From the NCBI GenBank assembly GCA_029259745.1, contig JAJDEO010000051.1:17213-81212 (forward strand): DNA of 64,000 bases, in the 5' to 3' direction. Below are positions 26,667 through 37,610 of this stretch, piece by piece (position 1 is the stretch's first letter; each line of letters starts with the position of its first letter). Under the pieces are notes generated by a model that had not been told where the DNA came from, searched no databases, and was given only the letters and a program-made list of their open reading frames with translations. Both the position numbers and the translations under genes were made by a program. Origin of the DNA: Planctomycetota bacterium (lineage in GTDB: Bacteria > Planctomycetota > B15-G4).

Positions 26667-28007
26667 TCAGCCGTCGAGTACGGACACCGTCGTGCGCACC
26701 GCGGCCACGGCCTGGACGAGCATGGCCTGCGTCCACAGCAGCGGCGTGTTCTCGTTTGCGACGCGCTTCTCGGGCGCGCTCCCGTCGGGCACCCAGTAGG
26801 CCTCCGGACACGCCCCGCCGGCCCGCTCTGGCGTCGCGCACGTGATTTGTCGCAACGACCGCTGGAGGTGCTGCAGTTGCGCGGCGGCGTCGTGCGGATC
26901 GTGAGTGGCGAGAAAACGCCGCCCGAAGATCGACGACAAGACCGGATCGAAGAGGCACCACTGTGCCTCGGTGCCCGGGATGAGCGCGCGGTCGCGGTCG
27001 GCGATGTCCTCGCCGAAGCCCGCCGTGCGTTGGTTCTCGTCGAGGAGCGTCGCGTAGTCGGCGCACCAGTAGGAGTCGCCGTTGTAGCGGCGGATCCCCC
27101 ACGGCCCGCTGAGTTCGCTGCGCACGGCGTCGACGATGCGCCCGATCATGGGCGGCGGTGCCACGAAGAGCGGATGGATGAGGAAGAGCAACGCCGCGTC
27201 GGCCGTGCGGTCCAGGCTCGGATCCGCGTTGCCCATCGATTCGTTCGGGAGCAGCGCCTCGAGTGCCTGGCGTCCCTTCGTGACGAGCACGTCGAGCGAC
27301 GTCACCGACATTCCCTCGGCCTTCAGCGCGGCCTCGAGCGCAGGCTCCTTCGTGACACGCGGTGAGCGCGACAGCCCTGCCAGCCCGCGCACGCCGGCCA
27401 GCGCCGCGCCGACACTCGAGGCGTTGACGCGGCGATACTCTTCCCAATGGCCGCTGTCCTCGTCGTGCCAATACTCGATGGCACCGAGGTAGCGGGCCAC
27501 GAGCGCCAGCGCGCCGAGGTGCCGGGCATCGAACGTCAGGATGCCTGACAGCATCGCCCGCGCGCCCAACCACAGTGCGTAGCCCCAGGCATCGTTCTGG
27601 GCATGCGGCCACCACTGGTCGACGGCGGTCAACGTGCGTCCGTCGAAGCGGATGTGCGGACGCTGCATCGGATCGCGCAGATCGCTCCGCCCGGCGATGG
27701 CACTCTCGAAGCGATCGCGCTGGACGTCGATCCAGCGAAAGATCGCGTTCGTGGCGGCGCGCACGGCGTCGATCTCGTCGAGCTCCCAGAGCGCGTTCGT
27801 GATGTGGACGCTGTCACGCAGCCAGGTGTGCTGGTAACCCGTGACGGGGTCGGGTTCGCGTACCGCCGAGAAGAGCCCTGTGGGGAGCGCCGGGAAGTCG
27901 TAGACGCCGAAGCGCCGCAGCGTCTCCTCGAGTGCATCGACATCGTCGAGGCTCAGGCGCGGCGCGGTGAAGCGTTCGAGTTCCGGATGGACCTCGGGTC
28001 CCGTCAT
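26667..28007 (-). CDS. Glycoside hydrolase family 15-like protein
   Basis: Cytoplasmic protein of 446 aa with no signal peptide. The (alpha/alpha)6 barrel signatures are those of GH15 glucoamylases and phosphorylase-kinase alpha-like proteins: TGYQHTWLRDSVHITNAL near residue 60, WPHAQNDAWGYALWLGA near 130, and WGIRRYNGDSYWCADY near 310. Such enzymes hydrolyse alpha-glucosidic bonds of glycogen-like polymers or trehalose; the substrate cannot be told. Start ATG overlaps the stop of the cyclodeaminase-like gene upstream (ATGA), so both are made together. No other glycogen gene is in the window. Confidence 0.75.
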   Translation of the reverse strand: MTGPEVHPELERFTAPRLSLDDVDALEETLRRFGVYDFPALPTGLFSAVREPDPVTGYQHTWLRDSVHITNALWELDEIDAVRAATNAIFRWIDVQRDRFESAIAGRSDLRDPMQRPHIRFDGRTLTAVDQWWPHAQNDAWGYALWLGARAMLSGILTFDARHLGALALVARYLGAIEYWHDEDSGHWEEYRRVNASSVGAALAGVRGLAGLSRSPRVTKEPALEAALKAEGMSVTSLDVLVTKGRQALEALLPNESMGNADPSLDRTADAALLFLIHPLFVAPPPMIGRIVDAVRSELSGPWGIRRYNGDSYWCADYATLLDENQRTAGFGEDIADRDRALIPGTEAQWCLFDPVLSSIFGRRFLATHDPHDAAAQLQHLQRSLRQITCATPERAGGACPEAYWVPDGSAPEKRVANENTPLLWTQAMLVQAVAAVRTTVSVLDG

Positions 28008-28630
28008 GAAATCACGTCCATGACGGCCGCCAGGATCGACTGCTCACGCTCGGCGACGTGGCGTTCCATCTCCTCACCCTCGGCGCGCACGGCGGCAATG
28101 CGCTCGGCGTCCTTCATCGACGAGAGGTTGATGACGACGTTGATCCACGCCGCGCGGTAGCCGGCGGCCAGGGCCAGGGCACCCACGGCGACGTCGCTCG
28201 CGAGGTGCTTGTGGACCGTGTTGCACAAAGTGGCCAGAACGTCGAGCCCACCGACCGCCGTCCGACAGGTCTGCAGCGGCACCTCCATCGCCCCGCCCAG
28301 CGCGACTTGAATCGCAGCGCGGCGCGCCGCCTTGTCGTCCGGCGTCGCGTGCGGAAGGGCGTAGGCATCCGTGACGCCCCCGAACGCTTCGGCATCGGCG
28401 TCCACGAGTTCGAGCAGCGCCACCCGCAGCCCGTCGAGGTCCGCGATCGCGGCTGCGAGCCGTGGCTCGGCCTCGGCGAACTCCTCGCGCCCCGACGTGA
28501 AGCGCGCCGCCATGGCGCCGAGCGCGGCCCCGAGCGTGGCGAGATAGGCCGCCACGGCACCGCCGCCCGGCGTGGACGTCCGCTCGGACGTCGCCGCCGC
28601 GAACTCGGCGAGACTCTGATCGATCAACAT
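28004..28630 (-). CDS. Cyclodeaminase/cyclohydrolase family protein (FTCD_C-like)
   Basis: All-helical protein of 208 aa matching formimidoyltetrahydrofolate cyclodeaminase / methenyl-THF cyclohydrolase (FchA). It begins DQSLAEFAAATSERTSTPGG and continues GAVAAYLATLGAALGAMAARF, the family's 'TpsPGGGs.aA' signature; length is typical. These enzymes produce 5,10-methenyl-THF or open it, in one-carbon metabolism. Start ATG 28628-28630 has GAGAGG upstream; the longer frame upstream crosses the clpB promoter region. The stop overlaps the GH15-like gene. Confidence 0.82.
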   Translation of the reverse strand: MLIDQSLAEFAAATSERTSTPGGGAVAAYLATLGAALGAMAARFTSGREEFAEAEPRLAAAIADLDGLRVALLELVDADAEAFGGVTDAYALPHATPDDKAARRAAIQVALGGAMEVPLQTCRTAVGGLDVLATLCNTVHKHLASDVAVGALALAAGYRAAWINVVINLSSMKDAERIAAVRAEGEEMERHVAEREQSILAAVMDVIS

Positions 28631-28676
28631 GCGAGACCTCTCGTTCTGGGGCGAGAAGGCGCGGAGTCTAGCAGGC

Positions 28677-28698
28677 CGGAGCCGCAGGATTCGCTCCG
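28677..28698 (+). promoter_or_regulatory. Possible enhancer-binding dyad for clpB
   Basis: Inverted repeat CGGAGC (28677-28682) and GCTCCG (28693-28698), 106-127 bp upstream of the sigma-54 -24 box of clpB. That distance suits a sigma-54 activator site. A second, smaller dyad ACGCC-N5-GGCGT (28779-28793) lies just before the promoter. Which activator would bind is unknown. Confidence 0.3.
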
Positions 28699-28803
28699 TT
28701 AGCAGCACTGCCTTTATGGCGGACAATGCGCCAATACGACACGCACCCACGCGAAGACGCGCCTGAAAATGGCTCGCAACGCCGTTCTGGCGTACGCCCC
28801 TAC

Positions 28804-28819
28804 TGGCACGAGCCTTGCT
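28804..28819 (+). promoter_or_regulatory. Sigma-54 (RpoN) promoter of clpB
   Basis: TGGCACG (28804-28810), four bases, then TTGCT (28815-28819): a perfect match to the sigma-54 consensus TGGCACG-N4-TTGC(A/T), with GG and GC exactly ten bases apart. Transcription should start about 12 bases after the GC, near 28830, giving a ~57-nt leader before the clpB ATG. No CIRCE element was found. Confidence 0.75.
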
Positions 28820-28886
28820 GTATGTCATCCGTATTCGTACCTCGTGCCGCCCGGCCCTCAGCCGGCCCGCACCCCGGAGAGACGCC

Positions 28887-31433
<2,547 letters not shown>

Positions 31434-31469
31434 CCCAACGAAGATCTGATGCACTGAACCGGAGCGCGG

Positions 31470-31499
31470 CACGCGCAGCTCGCTGATGAGCTGCGCGTG
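31470..31499 (+). terminator. Hairpin after clpB
   Basis: A perfect 12-bp GC-rich stem (31470-31481 with 31488-31499) and 6-base loop, 36 bp after the clpB stop. There is no T-run after it, so termination may be partial or Rho-assisted; it may also protect the 3' end. Confidence 0.6.
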
Positions 31500-31541
31500 T
31501 CTGCGCCTCGACAAGGGCGCGCTCGTGGGCGCAGGGCGCGT

Positions 31542-31556
31542 TGCTATGCTGCGCCG
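31542..31556 (+). promoter_or_regulatory. Extended -10 promoter, leaderless start of the UbiA-like gene
   Basis: TGCTATGCT (31542-31550) is an extended -10 box (TGnTATGCT). The ATG begins six bases after the hexamer, where +1 is expected, so the mRNA should start at the ATG. No -35 hexamer and no Shine-Dalgarno are present, which fits. Confidence 0.5.
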
Positions 31557-32459
31557 ATGTCCGCGCTCGCCCGCCTCCTTCGCCCGCTGCACTGGAGCAA
31601 GAACGCCGTCGTGCTGGCGCCGGCGCTGTTCGCGGGACTGTTCGCGGACGCCGAGGCGCTCACGCGCGCGCTCGCCGCGACGGGCGTCTTCTGTCTGCTC
31701 GCATCGGCCATCTACGCCTTCAACGACGCCCACGACGCGCGCTGGGACCGACTCCACCCCGCCAAGCGCAGCCGCCCCGTCGCCGCCGGACTCATCTCCC
31801 CCACGCTGGCCCTCGCGCTCGCTGTCGGCCTCGCGGCGGCCGGGTTGCTCGGCGCCCGCGCTCTCGACGTCAGCACACGCGCGGCTGACGCCGATCACAT
31901 CCATGTCTTCACGGGCTGCGCGCTGTACCTCGGCCTCAACGTCGCCTACACGCTCGTGCTCAAGCGCGTTCCGTTCGTCGACCTCGTATGCCTCGCCGCC
32001 GGGCTCGTGCTGCGCGCGCTCGTCGGCGCGGCCGTGCTCTCGCTCGTGCCGTCGTTCTGGCTCGTCGTCTGCTGCTTCTGTCTGGCGCTCTTTCTCGCGG
32101 CCGGCAAGCGACGCCTCGAAGTCTCCAAGCTCGGTGTCGACGGCGCGCTCGCGGCGCGGCCGCTGCTGGCGGGCTACTCGCGCTCCGTGCTCGACAGCGT
32201 GCTCGTCGCCACGGCGATCGCGACGAGTGCGTCGTACGTCACCTACACGCTCTCGCCGATCACAGCGGCCAAGATGGGCGGGCGCGGGCTCATCGTCACC
32301 ACGCCGTTCGTTTTGTTCGCCGTGGCCCGCTACGCACGCCTCGTGCTCGACGAGCGGGGCCACGACCCAGTCGCGCTCCTGATCGGCGACCGCGCCATCC
32401 TCGCGGCCGGCCTGCTCTGGACGGCGACGGCCGCGGCCGTGGTGTACGGGCCATGGTGA
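31557..32459 (+). CDS. UbiA-family prenyltransferase, DPPR-synthase-like
   Basis: Integral membrane enzyme of 300 aa with about eight to nine TM helices. It has the first Asp-rich motif NDAHDARWDRLHPAKRSRPV and the start LLRPLHWSKNAVVLAPALF, both closest to the branch that includes decaprenyl-phosphate phosphoribosyltransferase. The usual second Asp motif is weak (AAGKRRLEVSKL region), as in that branch. It probably moves a phosphoribosyl or other group onto or from a polyprenyl phosphate; the exact substrate is not clear, and no arabinan genes are nearby. ATG 31557 is chosen because the protein family begins here and the promoter places +1 at this codon. The stop overlaps the next gene by 7 bases. 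Confidence 0.75.
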   Translation: MSALARLLRPLHWSKNAVVLAPALFAGLFADAEALTRALAATGVFCLLASAIYAFNDAHDARWDRLHPAKRSRPVAAGLISPTLALALAVGLAAAGLLGARALDVSTRAADADHIHVFTGCALYLGLNVAYTLVLKRVPFVDLVCLAAGLVLRALVGAAVLSLVPSFWLVVCCFCLALFLAAGKRRLEVSKLGVDGALAARPLLAGYSRSVLDSVLVATAIATSASYVTYTLSPITAAKMGGRGLIVTTPFVLFAVARYARLVLDERGHDPVALLIGDRAILAAGLLWTATAAAVVYGPW

Positions 32460-33196
32460 ACGACAGGCCGACCTACCGCGTGCTCCACCGCGACGAGTCG
32501 CTCGTCGTGATCGACAAGGCCTCGGGCGTGCTCACGGTCTCGGCGGGCAAGGCCGGCCAGCGCTGCGTGCTCGACGACCTGCGGCGTGACGGGCTCGCCG
32601 TCGCGCCGGTCCATCGCCTCGACCGTGAAACGAGCGGCGTGCTCTTGCTATGCCTCGACAAGGCCCAGCGCCCCGCACTGGAGGAGCTCTTCCGCAAGCA
32701 CGAGATCGAGAAGGACTACCTCGCCCTCGTGCACGGCACGCCGCGCCCCGACCGTGGCACCATCGACGTCCCGATCCTCGACCTCGGCGACTCGGCCGCG
32801 ATCGATCGCCGCGGCCGCCGCGCCGTCTCGCACTTCGAGGTCCTCGAGCCCCTCCAGCGCGCCGCGCTCGTGCGCGTGCGCATCGACACCGGCCGCCACC
32901 ACCAGATCCGCCTACACCTCGCGCATGCCGGTCATCCCGTGGTCGGGGATCGCAAGCTCGGTCGCCGCGGGGCCTCCGACCCGGGCGCCAAGCGCACGCT
33001 CCTGCACGCCGCGCGGCTGGCCTTCCGCCACCCCGTCACGGGCCGCCGACTCGTCATCCAGGCCCCGCTCCCGGAGGACATGGAGACCTGGCGCCTGTCG
33101 GCCGGGGGCTCCCGGGAGGCCCCGCCGATGCCCAGCGGCTCACCCGTCGCGCCCGCCCGAAAGCGCCTCCCCGGCAAGCGCCGCCGCGGACGCTGA
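32453..33196 (+). CDS. RluA/RluD-family RNA pseudouridine synthase
   Basis: Converts specific uridines in rRNA or tRNA to pseudouridine. It is 247 aa and consists mainly of the catalytic domain, with no N-terminal S4 domain. The catalytic Asp is in VHRLDRETSGVLLLCL (~55); further motifs are EKDYLALVHG, TGRHHQIRLHLAHAGHPVVG and LLHAARLAFRHPVTG. The C-terminal ~30 residues are basic (KRLPGKRRRGR), which suits RNA binding. ATG 32453 overlaps the UbiA-like stop (7-base overlap), so the two are translated together although unrelated in function. The target position is unknown. Confidence 0.85.
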   Translation: MVNDRPTYRVLHRDESLVVIDKASGVLTVSAGKAGQRCVLDDLRRDGLAVAPVHRLDRETSGVLLLCLDKAQRPALEELFRKHEIEKDYLALVHGTPRPDRGTIDVPILDLGDSAAIDRRGRRAVSHFEVLEPLQRAALVRVRIDTGRHHQIRLHLAHAGHPVVGDRKLGRRGASDPGAKRTLLHAARLAFRHPVTGRRLVIQAPLPEDMETWRLSAGGSREAPPMPSGSPVAPARKRLPGKRRRGR

Positions 33197-33400
33197 GACT
33201 GCCCTTTCCGATGAGGCCAGCCGAACGGACTGTAGGTGCGGCCACGCATGCGTCGATCGAGGTCCTCGTAGTCAACGTCGTGACGGGGGCGATTCGTGGG
33301 CTACGATGAACCCGCATCTCGACGCAAGCCCGCGCGTGGGCCCTCGAGAATCCCGGATATCGCCGGGAAGTCCGCTCCCCCTCGATCGTCCAAACCCACT

Positions 33401-35413
33401 ATGAGAGCGTCGAAGAAGACGAATCCGATGCCGCTGATCGTGGGCGGCCTGGTGTTGGTGACCGCCGTGCTGGCTGGTGCTTTCTGGGCACTGACGGCCG
33501 ATGCGGGCCCCAAGCTGGACGACAGCGAACTCGTGTCCGAGATCGAGACGCCGGAGCGCCCAGGGTACGAGCTTCCCGCGCCCGTCGTGGCGTCGAGTTC
33601 GGGGGCCAAGGTCCTCGAGCGCCCGATCGCCGACGTCGACCCCGACGCGGAGATCATCCGCGCGGTGGATCGGACCGTCGGTTGCGCCGCCGGGGTCGTC
33701 GTCAACTCGCGCGGACAGCCCGTCGCCGGCGCAACGCTCGAGGTCTTCCGCACGAACAACCTGCTGGCCGGCAACTTCCCCGGCGCTCGCAAGCGCGTCG
33801 ACGTGACGGGCGTCTCGGGCGCCGACGGATCCTTCGAAATCTGCGGCATTCCACCCGCCAAGCGCCCCTACATCATCGTTGCCGAGCATGAGAAGTACGC
33901 CCGCAGCGAGTCCGGCACCTTCGTCATCCGCACCGACCGCGATGCCCGCGACATCACGCTGACGATGGAGCTCGGCGCGACGATCCGCGGCATGGTCACG
34001 GAAGTCGACGGCCCGCCGATCGCGAACGCGCGTGTCGAGATCTACTTCACGATGGAGATGGCCTTCCAGAAGGTGGCCGACCAGAAGCCTTGGAAGGTCG
34101 TGTTCACGGACGCGTACGGAAACTTCGAGTTCGAGCACATCTCGAGCAACGCGATTCGCGTGCGCGTCAGCGCCGATGACTTCGAGACGAAGTCGCTCAT
34201 GCGCAGCTATGCGCTGCAAGGGGCGCCAAAAGACGAGCAACTCACATTCGAGCTGCGCCGCGGGCGCGACCTCGGGGGCCGCGTCACCGACGGCGCCGGC
34301 CTGCCGATCGCGGGCGTCGACCTCGAGGCGACGTCGCTGACGAAGGAGTACCAGAGCACGTCGCGCGCGACGAGCGACGACAACGGCTACTTCCTGCTCG
34401 AAGATCTCAGCGACGACTACTTCCAGCTGCGCGCGAAGGCTGACGGCTACACCACGGTCACGCGCCAGAAGATCCACGTGACGGCGGGACAGATCAACGT
34501 CCTCATGCACCGTCAAGGCAGCGTCGAAGGCTGGGTGACGAATCCTGAGGGCGTGGGCCTCTCGACGTTCACGGTGGTGCTCATGCGCCATCGCGCCGAG
34601 GGCGAACCGACGTACATGAACGACATCCGCTCGTTCCGCAACGCCGACAAGGGCTACTTCCTCTTCGACGGCATCGAGCCCGGCGAGTACGTGCTCGAAG
34701 CACGGGCCAACAACTGGGCCGATTCGCGCAGCCAGCCGTTCACGATCGACCGCGCCTCGGCCGAAGTGCCGGTGCAGGCGCAGATTCCAATGTCCGCCGG
34801 CGGACGTCTCGCCGGCGTCGTCGTCAACCATCTCGGCAAGCCGGCCGCCAACGCCGAGGTCAGCCTCAACGAGAACGGCTTCATCGACTCGGCGATCGGA
34901 CGGTTGTTCGGCTCGATTGCGCCGTCCGGTGAACGCGTCCGCACGGTGATCGCGGGCCAAGACGGCAGCTTCGAGTTCACGAGCGTCCCGCCCAACACGT
35001 ACCAGCTCGCGGCGAAGCACCCCGACTCGGCGGCCCGCACCATCGACGATGTGCGTGTCGGCGAGGAGAGCCTGGCCGGCGTCACGCGTCAGGACATCGC
35101 CCTGCCGCCGGGCTCGAGCATCGGTGGCCGCGCCCTGTCCGCCAACTCCGCGCCGCTGGCCTTCTGCAAGGTGCAGCTGAGTCAGAAAGGCAACGGCTAC
35201 ATGGAGGTCGTCAACTCGGACAAGAACGGCAACTTCATGTTCGAGAACCTCAAGTCCGGCGACTACACCGTCACGCTCAGCCCGAGCGTCATCGACGGCA
35301 AGCAGGTCGGCGCCTTCATGACGATCCTCTACGCGCAGAAGTCGCAGCGCGAGATCTACGTCGGCGAAGGTCAGCAGCTCACCGACGTCACGATGGTGCT
35401 CACGAAGAACTGA
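33401..35413 (+). CDS. Secreted/membrane-anchored protein with repeated carboxypeptidase-regulatory-like domains
   Basis: Protein of 670 aa with an N-terminal TM anchor (MPLIVGGLVLVTAVLAGAFW) and then about six beta-sandwich domains of 75-95 residues. Each has the 'G.V....G.pi.ga.v' opening and 'T..dG.F.f..l..g.Y.l' closing seen in CarboxypepD_reg domains: GVVVNSRGQPVAGATLEVF, GRVTDGAGLPIAGVDLEATS, GVVVNHLGKPAANAEVSLNE; NGYFLLEDL, GYFLFDGIEPGEYVLEA, NGNFMFENLKSGDYTV. Such domains are usually adhesion or scaffold modules. No catalytic domain is present. ATG 33401 has no clear Shine-Dalgarno. Its end overlaps the convergent Nudix gene by 14 bp. Function unknown. Confidence 0.8.
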   Translation: MRASKKTNPMPLIVGGLVLVTAVLAGAFWALTADAGPKLDDSELVSEIETPERPGYELPAPVVASSSGAKVLERPIADVDPDAEIIRAVDRTVGCAAGVVVNSRGQPVAGATLEVFRTNNLLAGNFPGARKRVDVTGVSGADGSFEICGIPPAKRPYIIVAEHEKYARSESGTFVIRTDRDARDITLTMELGATIRGMVTEVDGPPIANARVEIYFTMEMAFQKVADQKPWKVVFTDAYGNFEFEHISSNAIRVRVSADDFETKSLMRSYALQGAPKDEQLTFELRRGRDLGGRVTDGAGLPIAGVDLEATSLTKEYQSTSRATSDDNGYFLLEDLSDDYFQLRAKADGYTTVTRQKIHVTAGQINVLMHRQGSVEGWVTNPEGVGLSTFTVVLMRHRAEGEPTYMNDIRSFRNADKGYFLFDGIEPGEYVLEARANNWADSRSQPFTIDRASAEVPVQAQIPMSAGGRLAGVVVNHLGKPAANAEVSLNENGFIDSAIGRLFGSIAPSGERVRTVIAGQDGSFEFTSVPPNTYQLAAKHPDSAARTIDDVRVGEESLAGVTRQDIALPPGSSIGGRALSANSAPLAFCKVQLSQKGNGYMEVVNSDKNGNFMFENLKSGDYTVTLSPSVIDGKQVGAFMTILYAQKSQREIYVGEGQQLTDVTMVLTKN

Positions 35414-35819
35414 GTCGCGCCACGAGGTCAGCGAGGACTTCGGCGTTCGCGGGCAAGAACCGCAGCGTCTCGAGATCGCGTGCATCGGCCCAGCGGATGC
35501 GCTGTCCGTCGAGCGGTCGCGGCGTGCATGTCGCGTCGGCAAGCCGACACTCGACGAACGTCACATCGACGGTGCGAGCCGGGTAACTCCAGCGCACGAT
35601 GCGCAGCTCGCGCTCGGCGCGCACCTCGACGCCGAGTTCCTCGGAGCACTCGCGCACGGCGCAGTCGGCCGGTGACTCGCCCGCCTCGGTCTTTCCGCCG
35701 GGGAACTCCCAGTAGCCCTCGTAGTGAGCGCCCGACGGGCGTGTCTGCACGAGCACCCGGCCGCCGGCTACGATGACGGCGGCCGCGACCTGCATGACGG
35801 CATCGGTGCCCCTCGTCAT
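35400..35819 (-). CDS. Nudix hydrolase, MutT/8-oxo-dGTP diphosphatase type
   Basis: Cytosolic hydrolase of 139 aa. The Nudix box is complete: GGKTEAGESPADCAVRECSE followed by ELGV (G-x5-E-x7-RE-x2-EE-x-G pattern). The N-terminus VAAAVIVAGGRVLVQTRPSG and WEFPGGK match MutT, which removes oxidised dGTP from the nucleotide pool. A CTP/other nucleotide substrate is possible. Start ATG overlaps the stop of the SpoU methyltransferase gene (ATGA); the longer frame upstream is a shadow of that gene. The 3' end overlaps the plus-strand gene tail to tail by 14 bp. Confidence 0.88.
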   Translation of the reverse strand: MTRGTDAVMQVAAAVIVAGGRVLVQTRPSGAHYEGYWEFPGGKTEAGESPADCAVRECSEELGVEVRAERELRIVRWSYPARTVDVTFVECRLADATCTPRPLDGQRIRWADARDLETLRFLPANAEVLADLVARLSSS

Positions 35820-36616
35820 CGGTCCGCGCGCACGGAGTCGTACCAGCGCGACATCAGGATCGCCCCGGCCATCGCCACGTTGAGGCTTTCGACGCCCGCG
35901 TCGTGAGCGATCGTCACGGCGCGCACGCCGATCATCGGCACACCGCGCGTCTCGTGACCGAGCAGCAGCAGACAGCGCGGCGGCAGTCCCGAGGCCTCGT
36001 CGCCCTCGGCTTGGTTCGGCGCGGCCGCAGCGGCCACTTCGAGCGACGCCTCGGCCGCCACAGCCAACCACTCTTCGTCGCTCTGCACCCGGCCGATCCC
36101 GAGCCCGAAGACGGCGCCGGCCGTCGCGCGCACGACCTTCGGTCCGAAGGGATCCGCCGTGCCCGGAGCAAGCAGCACGCCCGCGGCGCCGAACGCGAGC
36201 GCCGAGCGGACGATCGTTCCGACGTTGCCGGGGTCTTGCAGGCCACAGAGGCCGACCACGAGCGCGGTGCTCCCCGCCGGGGTCGCCGTCACGCTCCACG
36301 GTGCGGGGATCTGCACGGACGCCACGAGGCCCGGCGCGTGGGCGCGGTCGGAGACGCGCCCGAGGCGCGCGCTCTCGGCCACGGCCACACGTGCGCCGGC
36401 AGCGATCGCACGGGCCACGACGGGCTCGCCGGCAAGCCGCGGCTCGACGACCACGAACGTCGCGCGTGCCCCGGCGCTCAACGCCTCGCCGAGCGCCCGG
36501 CCACCTTCCACGAGGCACTGCCCCTCATCACGCCGCATCGCGGCCGCGCGCAACGCGCGCAGGTGCGCCAGCTCGGCCTTCGTCGCCGCGGGCAGCTCCG
36601 GTGGTATTGCCGTCAT
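35816..36616 (-). CDS. SpoU-family (SPOUT) RNA 2'-O-methyltransferase
   Basis: Trefoil-knot methyltransferase of 266 aa that methylates rRNA or tRNA ribose. The three SpoU motifs are present: VGLCGLQDPGNVGTIVRSAL, CLLLLGHETRGVP and SLNVAMAGAILMSRW. The N-terminal ~90 residues form a substrate-binding-like domain (HLRALRAAAMRRDEGQCLVEG) as in TrmH/RlmB relatives. ATG 36614-36616 is chosen over a longer frame that crosses the upstream gene; it lies 17 bp after that stop. It is followed by an overlapping Nudix gene. Target nucleotide unknown. Confidence 0.87.
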   Translation of the reverse strand: MTAIPPELPAATKAELAHLRALRAAAMRRDEGQCLVEGGRALGEALSAGARATFVVVEPRLAGEPVVARAIAAGARVAVAESARLGRVSDRAHAPGLVASVQIPAPWSVTATPAGSTALVVGLCGLQDPGNVGTIVRSALAFGAAGVLLAPGTADPFGPKVVRATAGAVFGLGIGRVQSDEEWLAVAAEASLEVAAAAAPNQAEGDEASGLPPRCLLLLGHETRGVPMIGVRAVTIAHDAGVESLNVAMAGAILMSRWYDSVRADR

Positions 36617-36633
36617 GGCGATGTTCGCATGAT

Positions 36634-37554
36634 TCAGTGACGCCAGAGATGGTCGACGCGCGAGCTGCCGTCGAGACGTCCCCACCCCGCCGACATCTCA
36701 TCGCTGTTGTGAGCGAGACAAACCTCGCCGTCGGCCGTCACGAGGATCAGACCCGAGGCCCCGCGCTCGTCGCCGGGGAAGTCGACGAGCTCGTCGAGCG
36801 CCCGGCGCGCTGCCTCGTTTGCGCTGCAGCCGTCGGCGAGCAACTGGACGCAGCGCCGCGCCGTGCCCTCGCGCATGAGCGCCTCGCCAACACCGGTCGT
36901 CACGCAGGCGCCCCTGCGGTCGTCGGCCCAGAAGCCCCCGCCGACCACAGGTGAGTCGCCGACGCGGCCGCGACGCTTCAGGCTCATGCCGCCTGTCGAC
37001 ACCGCGGCTGCTGTGCGCCCGCGGGCATCGATGGCCACCGCCCCGACGGTGTCGAGGTACGGCGTCGCGCGCCGGCGCTCGGTGTCGATCGCCAAACGAC
37101 GCTGCCAGATCGAACGCGCGCGCTCGGTGACGAGGTGCTCGGGGTCGCAGGCGCCGCACGATACGAGGGCCGCGAGCTCGTCGACCTCGGGCGGCGCCAC
37201 GAAGCGCCCGTAGTCACCGTCGACTGTCAGGTGCTCTGCGAGCAGGATCGGATTCTCGGCCGTCCGCACGCCCGTGACCGCACCGTAGCGTCGCGTCGCG
37301 CCGTCCATGAATCCCGCGTCGAGGGCGGCCTTGCCATCGTGGGCCAAGGTGGCTCCACGGCCGGCGTTCATGATCGTGTGCGACTCCATGTACATCGTCG
37401 CGGCACGCACGGCCGCATGGGCTCCTTCCTCGAGGTGAGCCAACCCGGCCTCGAGTGCCGCGCCGACGCCTTCGCGATAGGCCGCTCGATCGGCGTCGCT
37501 CTCGAGTGATCCGGCACCGCCATGCACGACCAACACAGGTGTCACTTCGACCAT
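36634..37554 (-). CDS. Isoaspartyl peptidase / plant-type L-asparaginase
   Basis: Ntn-hydrolase of 306 aa that removes isoaspartyl residues from damaged peptides and can hydrolyse asparagine. The autocleavage site and nucleophile threonine are in PYLDTVGAVAIDARG (~residue 168), with STGGMSLKRRGRVGDSPVVG (substrate-binding glycines) and VTTGVGEALMREGTARR. The N-terminus VLVVHGGAGSLESD and TMYMESHTIMNAGRGA are typical. ATG 37552-37554 is chosen since the longer frame reads backward through the RlmI-like gene. No signal peptide is seen, so it is probably cytosolic. Confidence 0.9.
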   Translation of the reverse strand: MVEVTPVLVVHGGAGSLESDADRAAYREGVGAALEAGLAHLEEGAHAAVRAATMYMESHTIMNAGRGATLAHDGKAALDAGFMDGATRRYGAVTGVRTAENPILLAEHLTVDGDYGRFVAPPEVDELAALVSCGACDPEHLVTERARSIWQRRLAIDTERRRATPYLDTVGAVAIDARGRTAAAVSTGGMSLKRRGRVGDSPVVGGGFWADDRRGACVTTGVGEALMREGTARRCVQLLADGCSANEAARRALDELVDFPGDERGASGLILVTADGEVCLAHNSDEMSAGWGRLDGSSRVDHLWRH

Positions 37555-37610
37555 CGACGCTACGCTCCCGAGGTGTGAGCCGCGAAACAGACGGCTCGTG
37601 TCCGCCGGGT

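Noticed and set aside
28631..28886. CIRCE or heat-shock sigma-32 promoter before clpB
   Set aside because: No TTAGCACTC-N9-GAGTGCTAA and no convincing sigma-32 boxes; the sigma-54 element is the only clear signal.
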